From the NCBI GenBank assembly GCA_964347035.1, contig CAYFXE010000043.1:1-23190 (forward strand): DNA of 23,190 nt, read 5' to 3'. The notes below the pieces were generated by a model. The model was not told where the DNA came from. It saw only the letters and a program-made list of their open reading frames with translations, and ran no database searches. This document shows positions 7,373 to 15,496 of the stretch, one piece after another; position 1 is the first letter of the stretch; the number at the start of each line of letters is the position of its first letter. The stretch is from CAYFXE01 sp964347035. GTDB taxonomy: Bacteria; Acidobacteriota; Aminicenantia; Aminicenantales; Aminicenantaceae. The position numbers were made by a program, and so were the translations under genes.

Positions 7373-8365
7373 TTAAGCCCAGTATCCATCTGTGTAGCCT
7401 GGCTGCATCCAGAACAACTCTTGACTTTTAAAGTATGGAATCAGAGTCACGGTGATTTTCTTCATCTCTTCTTGTGTCATCGGTTGGAACTTTTTGACAA
7501 GCTCGATGTTTTTCTTCAATATCTCGAGGCTATCTGTCCCGATCACAGCCGCATTCACATAAGGAAGGCTCAGGGAATACCGGATTAGCTCCTCCGGATC
7601 GACGTTTTCCACTGTCTCCCTTGGCCGGACAACCTTCATCGCTATTATCCCCATCTTCTTCTTGGCTGCTACTGGGATGGCCTGCCTCTCGAAATCCCCT
7701 TCCCGCTCCGCATAGTGATTCATAGCGATGATCATGGTGTCAAAATCATAACGAGTGGCCATCTCCATCATAGCCTCTGCAGATTTATGTCCGGTGTATC
7801 CGATGAACCGAGTGACCTTCTCGTCCTTTAACTTCTGGAGGGCTTTCAGGGCTCCGTCCTCTGCTCCAATCTTCTCTACATCTTCGAGGGACTCTATGCT
7901 GTGTATCTGGTAGAGGTCGAGATGGTCTGTCTTCAAGCGGCCAAGGCTTTCCTCAAGATGGCGCATGGCCCCATCATAAGTTCTCTCAATGACTTTTGTG
8001 GCCAAGAAGACTTCCTCCCTCCGCTCCTTCAAAACAAGACCATAGCGCTCCTCACTGACAACATCGTCGGAGATATAGTCATGGGCCGTATCCCAGTAGT
8101 AAAAGCCGTGATCCAAGGCATAGTTAAGGAGCTCAACACTCTTTTCTGGCTCCTTGATCGTACAAAACCGGCTTCCACCACCAATGACAATCAGAGGAAT
8201 CGAGATGCCCGTTTTTCCCAAGACGCGGGTGGGCAGACCTTTGGCATCATAAACACTGGCTTTCTTCTCCGAGAGCTCTCCTTTACAGGATAGGAGGCCA
8301 AGGGCGACCGTTGAGGTGCCGCAGGCCTTGAGAAAATCACGCCGCGGTATCGATTTATTCTTCAC
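7373..8365 (-). CDS. Tat-exported aldo/keto reductase, probable lipoprotein
   Basis: This is an NAD(P)H-dependent oxidoreductase of the aldo/keto reductase superfamily, a TIM barrel that reduces carbonyls to alcohols. The catalytic tetrad is visible as D92, Y97, K124 and H155 (WDTAHDY, LATKV, YQIH). The N-terminus carries a twin-arginine motif (PRRDFLKA) and a following LLSC lipobox with C27. The enzyme is therefore likely folded with cofactor, exported by Tat and lipid-anchored. Two successive GTG codons (8368 and 8365) could start translation. I chose 8365, giving 330 residues, because the AAGGAGG site is then 6 bases away instead of 3. It is the first gene of a minus-strand series leading to the GH113 mannanase. 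The substrate is unknown; sugars or aldehydes are possible. Many secreted homologues occur in uncultured bacteria as Tat-tagged oxidoreductases. Confidence 0.88.
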   Translation of the reverse strand: MKNKSIPRRDFLKACGTSTVALGLLSCKGELSEKKASVYDAKGLPTRVLGKTGISIPLIVIGGGSRFCTIKEPEKSVELLNYALDHGFYYWDTAHDYISDDVVSEERYGLVLKERREEVFLATKVIERTYDGAMRHLEESLGRLKTDHLDLYQIHSIESLEDVEKIGAEDGALKALQKLKDEKVTRFIGYTGHKSAEAMMEMATRYDFDTMIIAMNHYAEREGDFERQAIPVAAKKKMGIIAMKVVRPRETVENVDPEELIRYSLSLPYVNAAVIGTDSLEILKKNIELVKKFQPMTQEEMKKITVTLIPYFKSQELFWMQPGYTDGYWA

Positions 8366-8389
8366 CACAAACCTCCTTATTATAAATTA

Positions 8390-8419
8390 AGTATATTCAA
8401 ATCTGCTTGATATATCCAA
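8390..8419 (-). promoter_or_regulatory. Possible promoter of the aldo/keto reductase gene
   Basis: On the minus strand, TTGGAT (8419-8414), an 18-base spacer and TATACT (8395-8390) precede the start by about 25 bases. The -10 is good (5 of 6), the -35 weak. It lies in the 110-base gap after the GH20 gene, the natural place for a new transcription start. Confidence 0.35.
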
Positions 8420-8475
8420 AATCATTCCACATTCATCTATCGCTTTGTTAAAACGCTCTCCTTGATATTCTTATT

Positions 8476-11127
8476 TTATTTGTGCAATTTCCCCCACAAT
8501 TTTATATCATCAAAGCTCCCCGTGTCGTCGAAAGACCCCACACCCACCAGACCATGGCCCAATGTCTTGTCTATTGCGGTTAATATGGGAGTAGACATAT
8601 CGTCCAAGTAGGCTTTGATCTTCCCTGTTTCTGCGTCATAAGACACCTTGAAATCATGAAATTCCATATCTTTAAGCCTCGGTATGGATTTCCCAACAGG
8701 CTCGCTGTTGATCTTCACCCGATCTTTGCCGTCGACCAAAGCGATAATGTTATGCACATCGTCGCTTATGGCCCCAAAATGCGCATAACAGAAATGGGTT
8801 GGATCTTGATAGTGAAAAACAATGACCACACTGCGGTACTTGTTCGTAATCTCGGCTCGACACTTCAGCCGTCCAGTGATAACAAAACTGCTCACATTAA
8901 AGTTACTCAAAACAGACCATGAGGTCGGGGCCCGGATTTTCCCCATCGGGCCTGGCGCGAGAAGCCGATAGACCGAGGAGCCGTCTTCTACTGCAACCCC
9001 CCAGTTCTCGGGAACGTTTGGCTGCCATCCCTGAGCTTCACCATCTTCAAAGTCATCTTTGACCAAGGGAGGTACAGCAGCCTCCATGAGCTTCTTTACG
9101 GCAGGAACAATCCTTATTTCCAACTCGTATTCAGGCCTCCTGGGACGTGCCATAATAGTTAGTGCGTTATCTAGCCAGGAATTGGGAGGTTGCTCTCTAT
9201 TTTCGATATAACTTAGAGCCTCCAGCCCTATATTAGCCAAGGAAGAGACGTCTTCAGAAAGAGGCATAATTTCCTTCAAGAGAAAGGATTCTTCAAGGAC
9301 AGGTCTTAGACTATCATGGTTATCATGCCACTCGGTTAGCCACTCCCGGATAGTCTCTTTGTTCGCGCTATATCGGGGAGCATCAGCCAGCATCTCATCA
9401 ACCAGATCTCTGAATTTCCGGGCCTTTTGGCTTTCAGGACGAGCAGCATCGACAAGCCGGTTCAAAGGCATCATCTGAGAATATTGACGTGTTGCCGGAC
9501 GAGTATAGTATTTGACCGGCTCCACGATATCAGCAAGGACTTTGAGGGAATCGATGGGATGTTTCCCCGCCAATCGCTGCAACATCTTCGGATAATTGGA
9601 ACGATGGTTCACACCAAGCCAATCTAAGCTTTGACTGATCCTTTCGAGACGACGATACATATCTGAGATCTCTTTTACTTTTTGCGGTGACCACAATCTT
9701 TCAGCAATACAAGCTGCTCTTGGCCAGATGCGAGAATCAATGGTTTCGGGATTGACGAATTCCGCCCACATGCAGGTTTCTCCTCCTAAAATTCTTTTCT
9801 TCTCATCTCCACTTAACAAGGCAGCATCCTTGTCCATGGGATCGACTTGATAATACTGAGAGGCGCTCAGGATGTGATCTAAATAATATCCATGAGAGAG
9901 AATTCCCATATATCCTTGGCGGGCAGCATCAGCCAGAGATTCCTGCCCGCGCCAGCTTTGGATAACGATGTCTTTTGGAAGATCGGGGTGAAAAATCTCG
10001 TCCCATCCCACCATCTTCTTCCCGTATTTGCTCAGGATAGCTTGAATCTTTTTATTGAAATAAGCCTGTAAGTCATGATTGTCCGTCATGCCACGCGTAC
10101 GTTTGAAAGCAACGATATCTTGATTGCTGTTCCAATGTCTACCGTTAACTTCATCGCCGCCGATATGAAAGCACGCATCGGGAAAGAGTTTGGTCATCTC
10201 TGCAAAAAAAGCATCGAGGAAAGCATACACCTCCTCTCGAGTGGGATCCAGACAAGGATCAAATACTCCCCAATGACGTTCGATCTGGTAGGGACCCGGA
10301 GCACTGGCCAATTCAGGGTAGCCTACCAGCCAGGAAGTGGTGTGACCGGGCATATCAAACTCGGGAACAACACGAATGCCACGATCACGGGCATAGTCTA
10401 TAACCTCTTTGATTTGCTCCTGGGTGTAATAATTTCCGTCGGAACCCATCTCGTGAAGCTTGGGCCAACTCTTGCATTCCACTCGAAAACCTTGATCCTC
10501 TGAAAGATGCCAGTGAAGAACATTCATTTTCACAGCAGCCATGGCATCGAGATTGCGCTTGATAACTTCTACAGGCATCCAGTGGCGGCAGACATCGATA
10601 AGCAGCCCTCTCCAGGGAAATCGAGGTTCATCCTGGATCTGAACTGCAGGAAAGAAGAAACCCTCATCGTCACTCATCAGAAGCTGCAGGAATGTCTCGA
10701 TCCCGCGCAATATCCCTACTGGAGTCACCGCTTTTAGACTGGCCCGGAACGCATTAACATCAAGAGAATAGGATTCATCCTCTTTTAAAGATTGTATCTT
10801 CTCACCTGGACCTTGACAGATGACTTCGAGGAAGGGCTTAGAAGCAACCTTTTCTGTCTCGGCCTTCAAAAGAATTCCCGTTTGCACGGTCAAGCGCTGA
10901 ATCATCCGTTGAATAGCTCTTTGTAATCGCGGTTCCTGATATCCGGAGAAAACAACTCGAAAATCAGAATTCACTCTTAATTTCCCTTTTTCAAGGGAAA
11001 TTTTTGACGGAACAGGCATTAATGAAGGGGATGATTTTTCTGCCGCATAACAAGAAACGCTAAAGCCACAAAACATGATAAAGATAATACAGAAGGTTGA
11101 TAAACTTAGATGGTTTAAATAAGACAT
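8476..11127 (-). CDS. Secreted GH20 beta-N-acetylhexosaminidase with C-terminal extra module
   Basis: This is an exo-enzyme that removes terminal beta-linked GlcNAc or GalNAc by substrate-assisted catalysis (family GH20). A signal peptide covers about residues 1-29. A GH20b-like alpha/beta domain spans about 35-168 and the TIM barrel about 171-500. The catalytic Asp-Glu pair is D325-E326 in HIGGDEVNGRHW. WHLSEDQGFR, PEFDMPGH and the later WDEI and GGETCMWAE motifs are also family marks. The last 200 residues (FEDGEAQGWQPN onwards) look like a concanavalin-like sandwich, perhaps a carbohydrate-binding module. I chose ATG 11127 (883 residues) over ATG 11133 because the AAAGGA site is then about 8 bases away instead of 2. 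The gene begins only 13 bases after the stop of the hexosamine kinase gene, so translation is probably coupled. Confidence 0.93.
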   Translation of the reverse strand: MSYLNHLSLSTFCIIFIMFCGFSVSCYAAEKSSPSLMPVPSKISLEKGKLRVNSDFRVVFSGYQEPRLQRAIQRMIQRLTVQTGILLKAETEKVASKPFLEVICQGPGEKIQSLKEDESYSLDVNAFRASLKAVTPVGILRGIETFLQLLMSDDEGFFFPAVQIQDEPRFPWRGLLIDVCRHWMPVEVIKRNLDAMAAVKMNVLHWHLSEDQGFRVECKSWPKLHEMGSDGNYYTQEQIKEVIDYARDRGIRVVPEFDMPGHTTSWLVGYPELASAPGPYQIERHWGVFDPCLDPTREEVYAFLDAFFAEMTKLFPDACFHIGGDEVNGRHWNSNQDIVAFKRTRGMTDNHDLQAYFNKKIQAILSKYGKKMVGWDEIFHPDLPKDIVIQSWRGQESLADAARQGYMGILSHGYYLDHILSASQYYQVDPMDKDAALLSGDEKKRILGGETCMWAEFVNPETIDSRIWPRAACIAERLWSPQKVKEISDMYRRLERISQSLDWLGVNHRSNYPKMLQRLAGKHPIDSLKVLADIVEPVKYYTRPATRQYSQMMPLNRLVDAARPESQKARKFRDLVDEMLADAPRYSANKETIREWLTEWHDNHDSLRPVLEESFLLKEIMPLSEDVSSLANIGLEALSYIENREQPPNSWLDNALTIMARPRRPEYELEIRIVPAVKKLMEAAVPPLVKDDFEDGEAQGWQPNVPENWGVAVEDGSSVYRLLAPGPMGKIRAPTSWSVLSNFNVSSFVITGRLKCRAEITNKYRSVVIVFHYQDPTHFCYAHFGAISDDVHNIIALVDGKDRVKINSEPVGKSIPRLKDMEFHDFKVSYDAETGKIKAYLDDMSTPILTAIDKTLGHGLVGVGSFDDTGSFDDIKLWGKLHK

Positions 11128-11140
11128 CGTCATTTTCCTT

Positions 11141-12241
11141 TCAAATTCGAACGATCCTCTCTATAATCGACTGCATCTCATCATATTGCTCATCCATGCT
11201 TTGGAGAAGCTTAAATTGGGCTCTTGCTCTTTGAAGGTTATGGAATGGATGATGAATCTTGTAATAATTGTCTCCATCGATGAAATCTGTTAAAAATCGA
11301 AGGCCAATCATGAAGGTTAATAACTTTGCCGAAAATGCGAGATAGTCGATTTCCGTTTTTGTGAGAATAGCCCTCGTCTCCTTGAGGAATCCGTCAGAAA
11401 ACGCTTCATACAATCTAATATCCATTGATATTTTACTGAGATCCTTTTCATCTTCAACGCCTGTGTTGGCAGCGGTTCTGATAGCATCACCAAAATCATA
11501 ATGAACAAAGCCCGGCATTACGGTGTCCAGATCGATCACACAGAGCAGATTATCTTCTCTGTCAAAGAGTATATTGTTAAATTTTGTATCGTTATGGGTA
11601 ATTCTCCTGGGTATCTTTCCCTCTCTTGCTAGATGATGGATGCACTTCATCTCTTCTGCTCGAGCCGCTACGAAGTCGATTTCTCTCTGAACCTCTTTAG
11701 TCCTTTGCATGGAATCTTTTTTGACAGTCTCATGAAATGCACTCAGGCGCCTCTCGATATTATGAAAATCGGGAATTGTTTCATGAAGCCATTCCACTGG
11801 CAGATCTTCCAGGTCGGCTAAAAACCTCCCAAAAGCGACTCCTCCCTCGTATGCCTTTTCTGGACTACTGACAACATCAAACGATCGACTTTCAGGAATA
11901 AAGACACTCACTCGCCAGTAATCACCGTTTGGATCTTGATGATAATATTTTCCATCTGTGGCAGGGATAAAGATCAAGGATGTCAAGCAAGTTCTTCGTT
12001 CTGAATCCTTCATGATTTTTCTCTGAATATGTTTTGTAACTCTTTCAATGTTGCTCATGAGCTGCGGGATGTTCCGAAAAACATGATGATTGATTTTTTG
12101 TAACAAATAGTCAGGTAAATTCCCTTCTGCTGTCCGGATGAGAAAAGTATCGTGAATATGTCCTGAGCCGTAGGCCCGTCCTTCAAGAAAATGTCCATCA
12201 ATATTGAAGTTCTTGATGACTGATCTCAAATCGTATTTCAT
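11141..12241 (-). CDS. N-acetylhexosamine kinase-like phosphotransferase (NahK/APH fold)
   Basis: This is a cytoplasmic kinase of the aminoglycoside phosphotransferase fold. The catalytic loop is H216-N217-D218 with N223 (ITHNDTKFNNILFD). The metal-binding D237 lies in CVIDLDTVMPGFVHYDFGD, and the nucleotide loop region is AYGSGHIHDTF. The HND-TK-NN and DLDTVMPG pattern is what I recall from N-acetylhexosamine 1-kinases (NahK), which turn GlcNAc/GalNAc into the 1-phosphate. That fits the adjacent GH20 hexosaminidase. The frame extends upstream to 12379, but the start is set at ATG 12241 (366 residues): homologues begin there, an AAAGGA site lies at 12252-12257, and a strong promoter overlaps the extended part. 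Antibiotic resistance is unlikely given the context. Exact sugar specificity is unproven. Confidence 0.82.
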   Translation of the reverse strand: MKYDLRSVIKNFNIDGHFLEGRAYGSGHIHDTFLIRTAEGNLPDYLLQKINHHVFRNIPQLMSNIERVTKHIQRKIMKDSERRTCLTSLIFIPATDGKYYHQDPNGDYWRVSVFIPESRSFDVVSSPEKAYEGGVAFGRFLADLEDLPVEWLHETIPDFHNIERRLSAFHETVKKDSMQRTKEVQREIDFVAARAEEMKCIHHLAREGKIPRRITHNDTKFNNILFDREDNLLCVIDLDTVMPGFVHYDFGDAIRTAANTGVEDEKDLSKISMDIRLYEAFSDGFLKETRAILTKTEIDYLAFSAKLLTFMIGLRFLTDFIDGDNYYKIHHPFHNLQRARAQFKLLQSMDEQYDEMQSIIERIVRI

Positions 12242-12263
12242 GATGGAAGAATCCTTTCCCAAC

Positions 12264-12292
12264 TTTATAGCAGAGGAATAATCAAATATCAA
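12264..12292 (-). promoter_or_regulatory. Sigma-70 promoter of the kinase-GH20 operon
   Basis: On the minus strand, TTGATA (12292-12287), a 17-base spacer and TATAAA (12269-12264) match consensus at 5 of 6 bases each, and TGC before the -10 makes it an extended -10. The predicted start near 12257 lies about 16 bases before the ATG at 12241. This supports that start and makes the kinase-GH20 pair independent of the RND operon upstream. Confidence 0.65.
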
Positions 12293-12357
12293 ATTCTTCA
12301 GATAAGCCCATGAAACATTCTGTTTAACTTGAGATAATGGCTGGAAAACAGACGTGT

Positions 12358-15300
12358 CTATTTTTCTGGAGTAGGACAAGCAGCGGGAGTTTCGAGAAAA
12401 TCCTTTTTTTTCAAGGTTTGGAAGATGAGGGGAAGGACGATGAGAGTGACCAGAGTGGACGTCAGGAGTCCTCCTACCACGACAGTGGCCAGAGGCCTCT
12501 GAATTTCCGCTCCGGGTCCAGTGGCCAGGAGGAGGGGCATGACGCCAAAAATCGTGGTAAAAGTCGTCATCAAAACAGGCCTTAGTTTTATGTTAACACC
12601 ATCAAGAATCGCCTCTTTTATCGATTTCCCGTCATGAAGCCGCCGGTGGAACGCAGAGAGAAGGACCAGCCCATCTTCCAAGGCAATCCCGAAAATCGCG
12701 ATAAACCCGATGGAGGCGGGAACACTGAGATACAGGCCTGAAATCTTCAAGGCGATGATTCCTCCTGTCAAGGCTAACGGGATATTGATCAGGATGATCA
12801 GGACTTCGCGGAAGGAATAAAAAATGGTGAACAGAAGAAGGGCGACTAAAGCCAGAGTGATGGGCATGATGAGGGCCAGCCGTCTGTTGGCCCTTTGCTG
12901 GAGCTCGAACTGGCCGCCCCACTTGACGAAGTACTCCGGCGGAATCTGGACGCTGTCCTCGATTTTAACCTGAGCTTCTCGGACAAAACGCCCGATATCT
13001 CTTCCCCTTATGTTGCACTGGATGGTGATGAATCTCTTATTCCCCTCCCGACTGACAACTCGGGGTCCGACAGCTTCTTCTATCTTGGCCAGCTGGACGA
13101 GAGGAATCTGACCTCCAGAGGGAAGAGGGATGAGCAGATTTCCTATCTGTTCGATACCTCTCCGGAATTCCGGTTCAAACCTGAGGAAGATATCAAACCT
13201 TTTCTGCTCTTCGTAGATCTGCCCTAAGGTAATTCCTCCGACAGCGGCTTCTATGGTTTCTTGGATATCCCGGATATTTACCCCGTAGCGGGCGATCCGG
13301 CCCCTTTCGAGGACTACCTGGATATGATTCTGGCCTGTGAATTGTTCGACCTGAACATCGCTGGCCCCTTTGATAGAGGCTATAACATCTTTGATCTGAG
13401 TGGATTTTTGTTTGAGAACCTCAAAATCCTCTCCGTAGATTTTGACAGCCAACTGGGCTTTGACTCCGGTGATAAGTTCATCCAGGTTATGGGCGATGGG
13501 TTGGGTCATATTCAGGTTTATACCCGGAAAATCTTCCAGGCGGTGTTCGATTTCATGGATGAGCTGATCTTTACTCCGAAAACTTTTCCATTTGTTGATC
13601 GGCTTGAGGCTGATCAGGATTTCGGCATCGTTCACGAAATGAGCATGGCTCCCCACCTCGCCCCGGCCGATCCGGCTTAAGACCCCTGTTATCTCCGGTA
13701 TACTCCTCAGGGTTTTCTCGATGGCAGTGGTCTGGGCAACGGTTTCTTGGAGGCTGATATTCGGATCATAAATAGCCCGGAGATGAAGAGTACCTTCCTC
13801 TAAAGAAGGAATATATTCCCTCCCGAGAAATGGGATGAGGACCAGGCCCACGATAAAAACGATGATCGTCACGAAGAATACGATCTTCCTGTTTTTCTGA
13901 CAGAAAGAAAAGAATGGAAGGTAGACCTTTTTTATGTTTCTGATCAGGAATGGTTCTCGTATCTGCCGTTTTTTCCTCAAGAATAGAAAAGAGAGCGCCG
14001 GCACACAGAATATGGCGAAAATCAGGGATCCAGCCAGAGCGAAGGAGATGGTAAAGCCCATCGGCCGGAACATGATACCCTCCACTCCAGTGAGGGTAAA
14101 GACAGGGAGGAAGGTCAGGATGATGATGATGATGGCGAAAAATAACGGCCTGCCTACTTCCCCGCCGGCTCGACAGATCGCAAGGGTTTTCTCCTCAGGG
14201 GAAAACTGAAGATGCCGGTGGACATTCTCGACTATGATGATCGCAGCATCCGCAATCAGTCCGATTCCGATGGCCAGTCCCCCGAAGGACATCAAATCCG
14301 CAGCCAGGTTCATCCGCTGCATCATGATGAAGGAAAAGAGGATGGAAAACGGGAGCGAAACAACGGCAATCAGGGCTGAAGGAAAATTCCCCATGAACAG
14401 GAAAAGGACCACGATAACTAGGGCGATTCCGATGATGAGGCTGGTGGATACCGTCGAAAAACACTTTTTGACCAGTGAAGCCTGGTTGTAGAAGGGAACA
14501 ATCTTTATTCCTTGTGGGAGAGACTGATTGATCTCTTCGATCCTGTCCTCTAAATCCTGGATGACTCTAGCTGTGTTCGAGCCAAAAAGTTTAAGAACCA
14601 TACCTACGACTTTCTCTCCTTCTCCGTTGACGAGAGCGGTCCCTCTTTTTATAGCAGGAAGGATTTGAACCGAGGCCAAATCCTTCAGATAAACAGGAGA
14701 TCCTTGAAAGTTGGAGACGACGATATTTTCCAGGTCTTCTATCGTCTGGGCCAGACCGAGGCTGCGGACGATGTATTCCTCTTTGCCTCTGGTGATGAAG
14801 CTTGCTCCGACGTTCTGATTGTTTTCTCTCACTCTCTCGATAATGTCTGAAATAGACAAACTGTATTTCAACAGAGAATTGGGATTCACCAGGACTTGAA
14901 ACTGCTTCACATCACCTCCGATGCTCAGGACTTGAGAAACCTCAGCCACAGATTTCAACTCATACTTCACCAGCCAATCCTGGATAGTCCTTAATTCTAT
15001 TGAGGTATATCCTTCTCCTTCTAGATAATACAGATAGACCAGTCCAAGCCCGGTGGCAATAGGGCCTAAGACGGGATTGTGAGCTTCCTCTGGGAGACTT
15101 TCTCTTGCCTCATGAAGACGTTCGGCGACGAGCTGTCTCGCCCAGTAGATATCGGTCCCGTCCTCGAAGTAGACATTCACGATGGACAGGGCATAGGTGG
15201 AAAAAGATCGGATCGTCTTGACTCGAGGTAAACCGAACATCGAGGACTCGATAGGGTAGGAAATCAGCCGCTCTACCTCCTCAGGAGCCATCCCGTGGGC

Positions 15301-15456
15301 CTCTGAGTAAACCTGGACGAGTGGTGGAGAGGGATCTGGGAAAACATCGATCGGGAGGTTTTTGTAGGCCAGGATACCCAGGACGGCGATAATGACCGTC
15401 GCGGAGACGATGAATAACCTCTGTTTGATGGCAAAATTGATGATACTGGTGACCAT
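12358..15456 (-). CDS. Heavy-metal efflux RND transporter (CusA/CzcA family)
   Basis: The 1032-residue inner-membrane pump uses the proton gradient to expel metal ions or similar toxicants through a tripartite complex. It has the two-fold RND layout: TM1 at about 14-31, a first periplasmic domain, a TM cluster from about 338 to 490, TM7 near 524-543, a second periplasmic domain, and a final TM cluster from about 870. The proton-relay helix TM4 reads GGLAIGIGLIADAAIIIVEN with D403 and E410, the CusA-like form lacking the DFG aspartate of CzcA. The three methionines that bind Cu/Ag in CusA appear to be replaced (AEILI, DELITG, RYGVNI), so a divalent metal is as likely as copper. It follows the adaptor gene by 40 bases. 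The ribosome site is weak (AAGG 12 bases before ATG). No outer-membrane channel gene is adjacent. Confidence 0.92.
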   Translation of the reverse strand: MVTSIINFAIKQRLFIVSATVIIAVLGILAYKNLPIDVFPDPSPPLVQVYSEAHGMAPEEVERLISYPIESSMFGLPRVKTIRSFSTYALSIVNVYFEDGTDIYWARQLVAERLHEARESLPEEAHNPVLGPIATGLGLVYLYYLEGEGYTSIELRTIQDWLVKYELKSVAEVSQVLSIGGDVKQFQVLVNPNSLLKYSLSISDIIERVRENNQNVGASFITRGKEEYIVRSLGLAQTIEDLENIVVSNFQGSPVYLKDLASVQILPAIKRGTALVNGEGEKVVGMVLKLFGSNTARVIQDLEDRIEEINQSLPQGIKIVPFYNQASLVKKCFSTVSTSLIIGIALVIVVLFLFMGNFPSALIAVVSLPFSILFSFIMMQRMNLAADLMSFGGLAIGIGLIADAAIIIVENVHRHLQFSPEEKTLAICRAGGEVGRPLFFAIIIIILTFLPVFTLTGVEGIMFRPMGFTISFALAGSLIFAIFCVPALSFLFLRKKRQIREPFLIRNIKKVYLPFFSFCQKNRKIVFFVTIIVFIVGLVLIPFLGREYIPSLEEGTLHLRAIYDPNISLQETVAQTTAIEKTLRSIPEITGVLSRIGRGEVGSHAHFVNDAEILISLKPINKWKSFRSKDQLIHEIEHRLEDFPGINLNMTQPIAHNLDELITGVKAQLAVKIYGEDFEVLKQKSTQIKDVIASIKGASDVQVEQFTGQNHIQVVLERGRIARYGVNIRDIQETIEAAVGGITLGQIYEEQKRFDIFLRFEPEFRRGIEQIGNLLIPLPSGGQIPLVQLAKIEEAVGPRVVSREGNKRFITIQCNIRGRDIGRFVREAQVKIEDSVQIPPEYFVKWGGQFELQQRANRRLALIMPITLALVALLLFTIFYSFREVLIILINIPLALTGGIIALKISGLYLSVPASIGFIAIFGIALEDGLVLLSAFHRRLHDGKSIKEAILDGVNIKLRPVLMTTFTTIFGVMPLLLATGPGAEIQRPLATVVVGGLLTSTLVTLIVLPLIFQTLKKKDFLETPAACPTPEK

Positions 15457-15496
15457 GTCACTGAGTTACCTTAAGAGTTTTATCGGACTCTACCGA

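Noticed and set aside
10075..10503. Plus-strand open frame of 142 codons inside the GH20 gene
   Set aside because: It is antisense to the catalytic barrel including the HIGGDE motif; the coding signal belongs to the minus strand.
12242..12379. N-terminal extension of the kinase frame to 12379
   Set aside because: The extension overlaps the end of the RND gene and the kinase promoter; homologues begin near residue 47 of that frame.
13261..13680. Plus-strand open frame of 139 codons inside the RND pump gene
   Set aside because: It is a mirror of the strongly conserved pump frame, with no start signal or family match.
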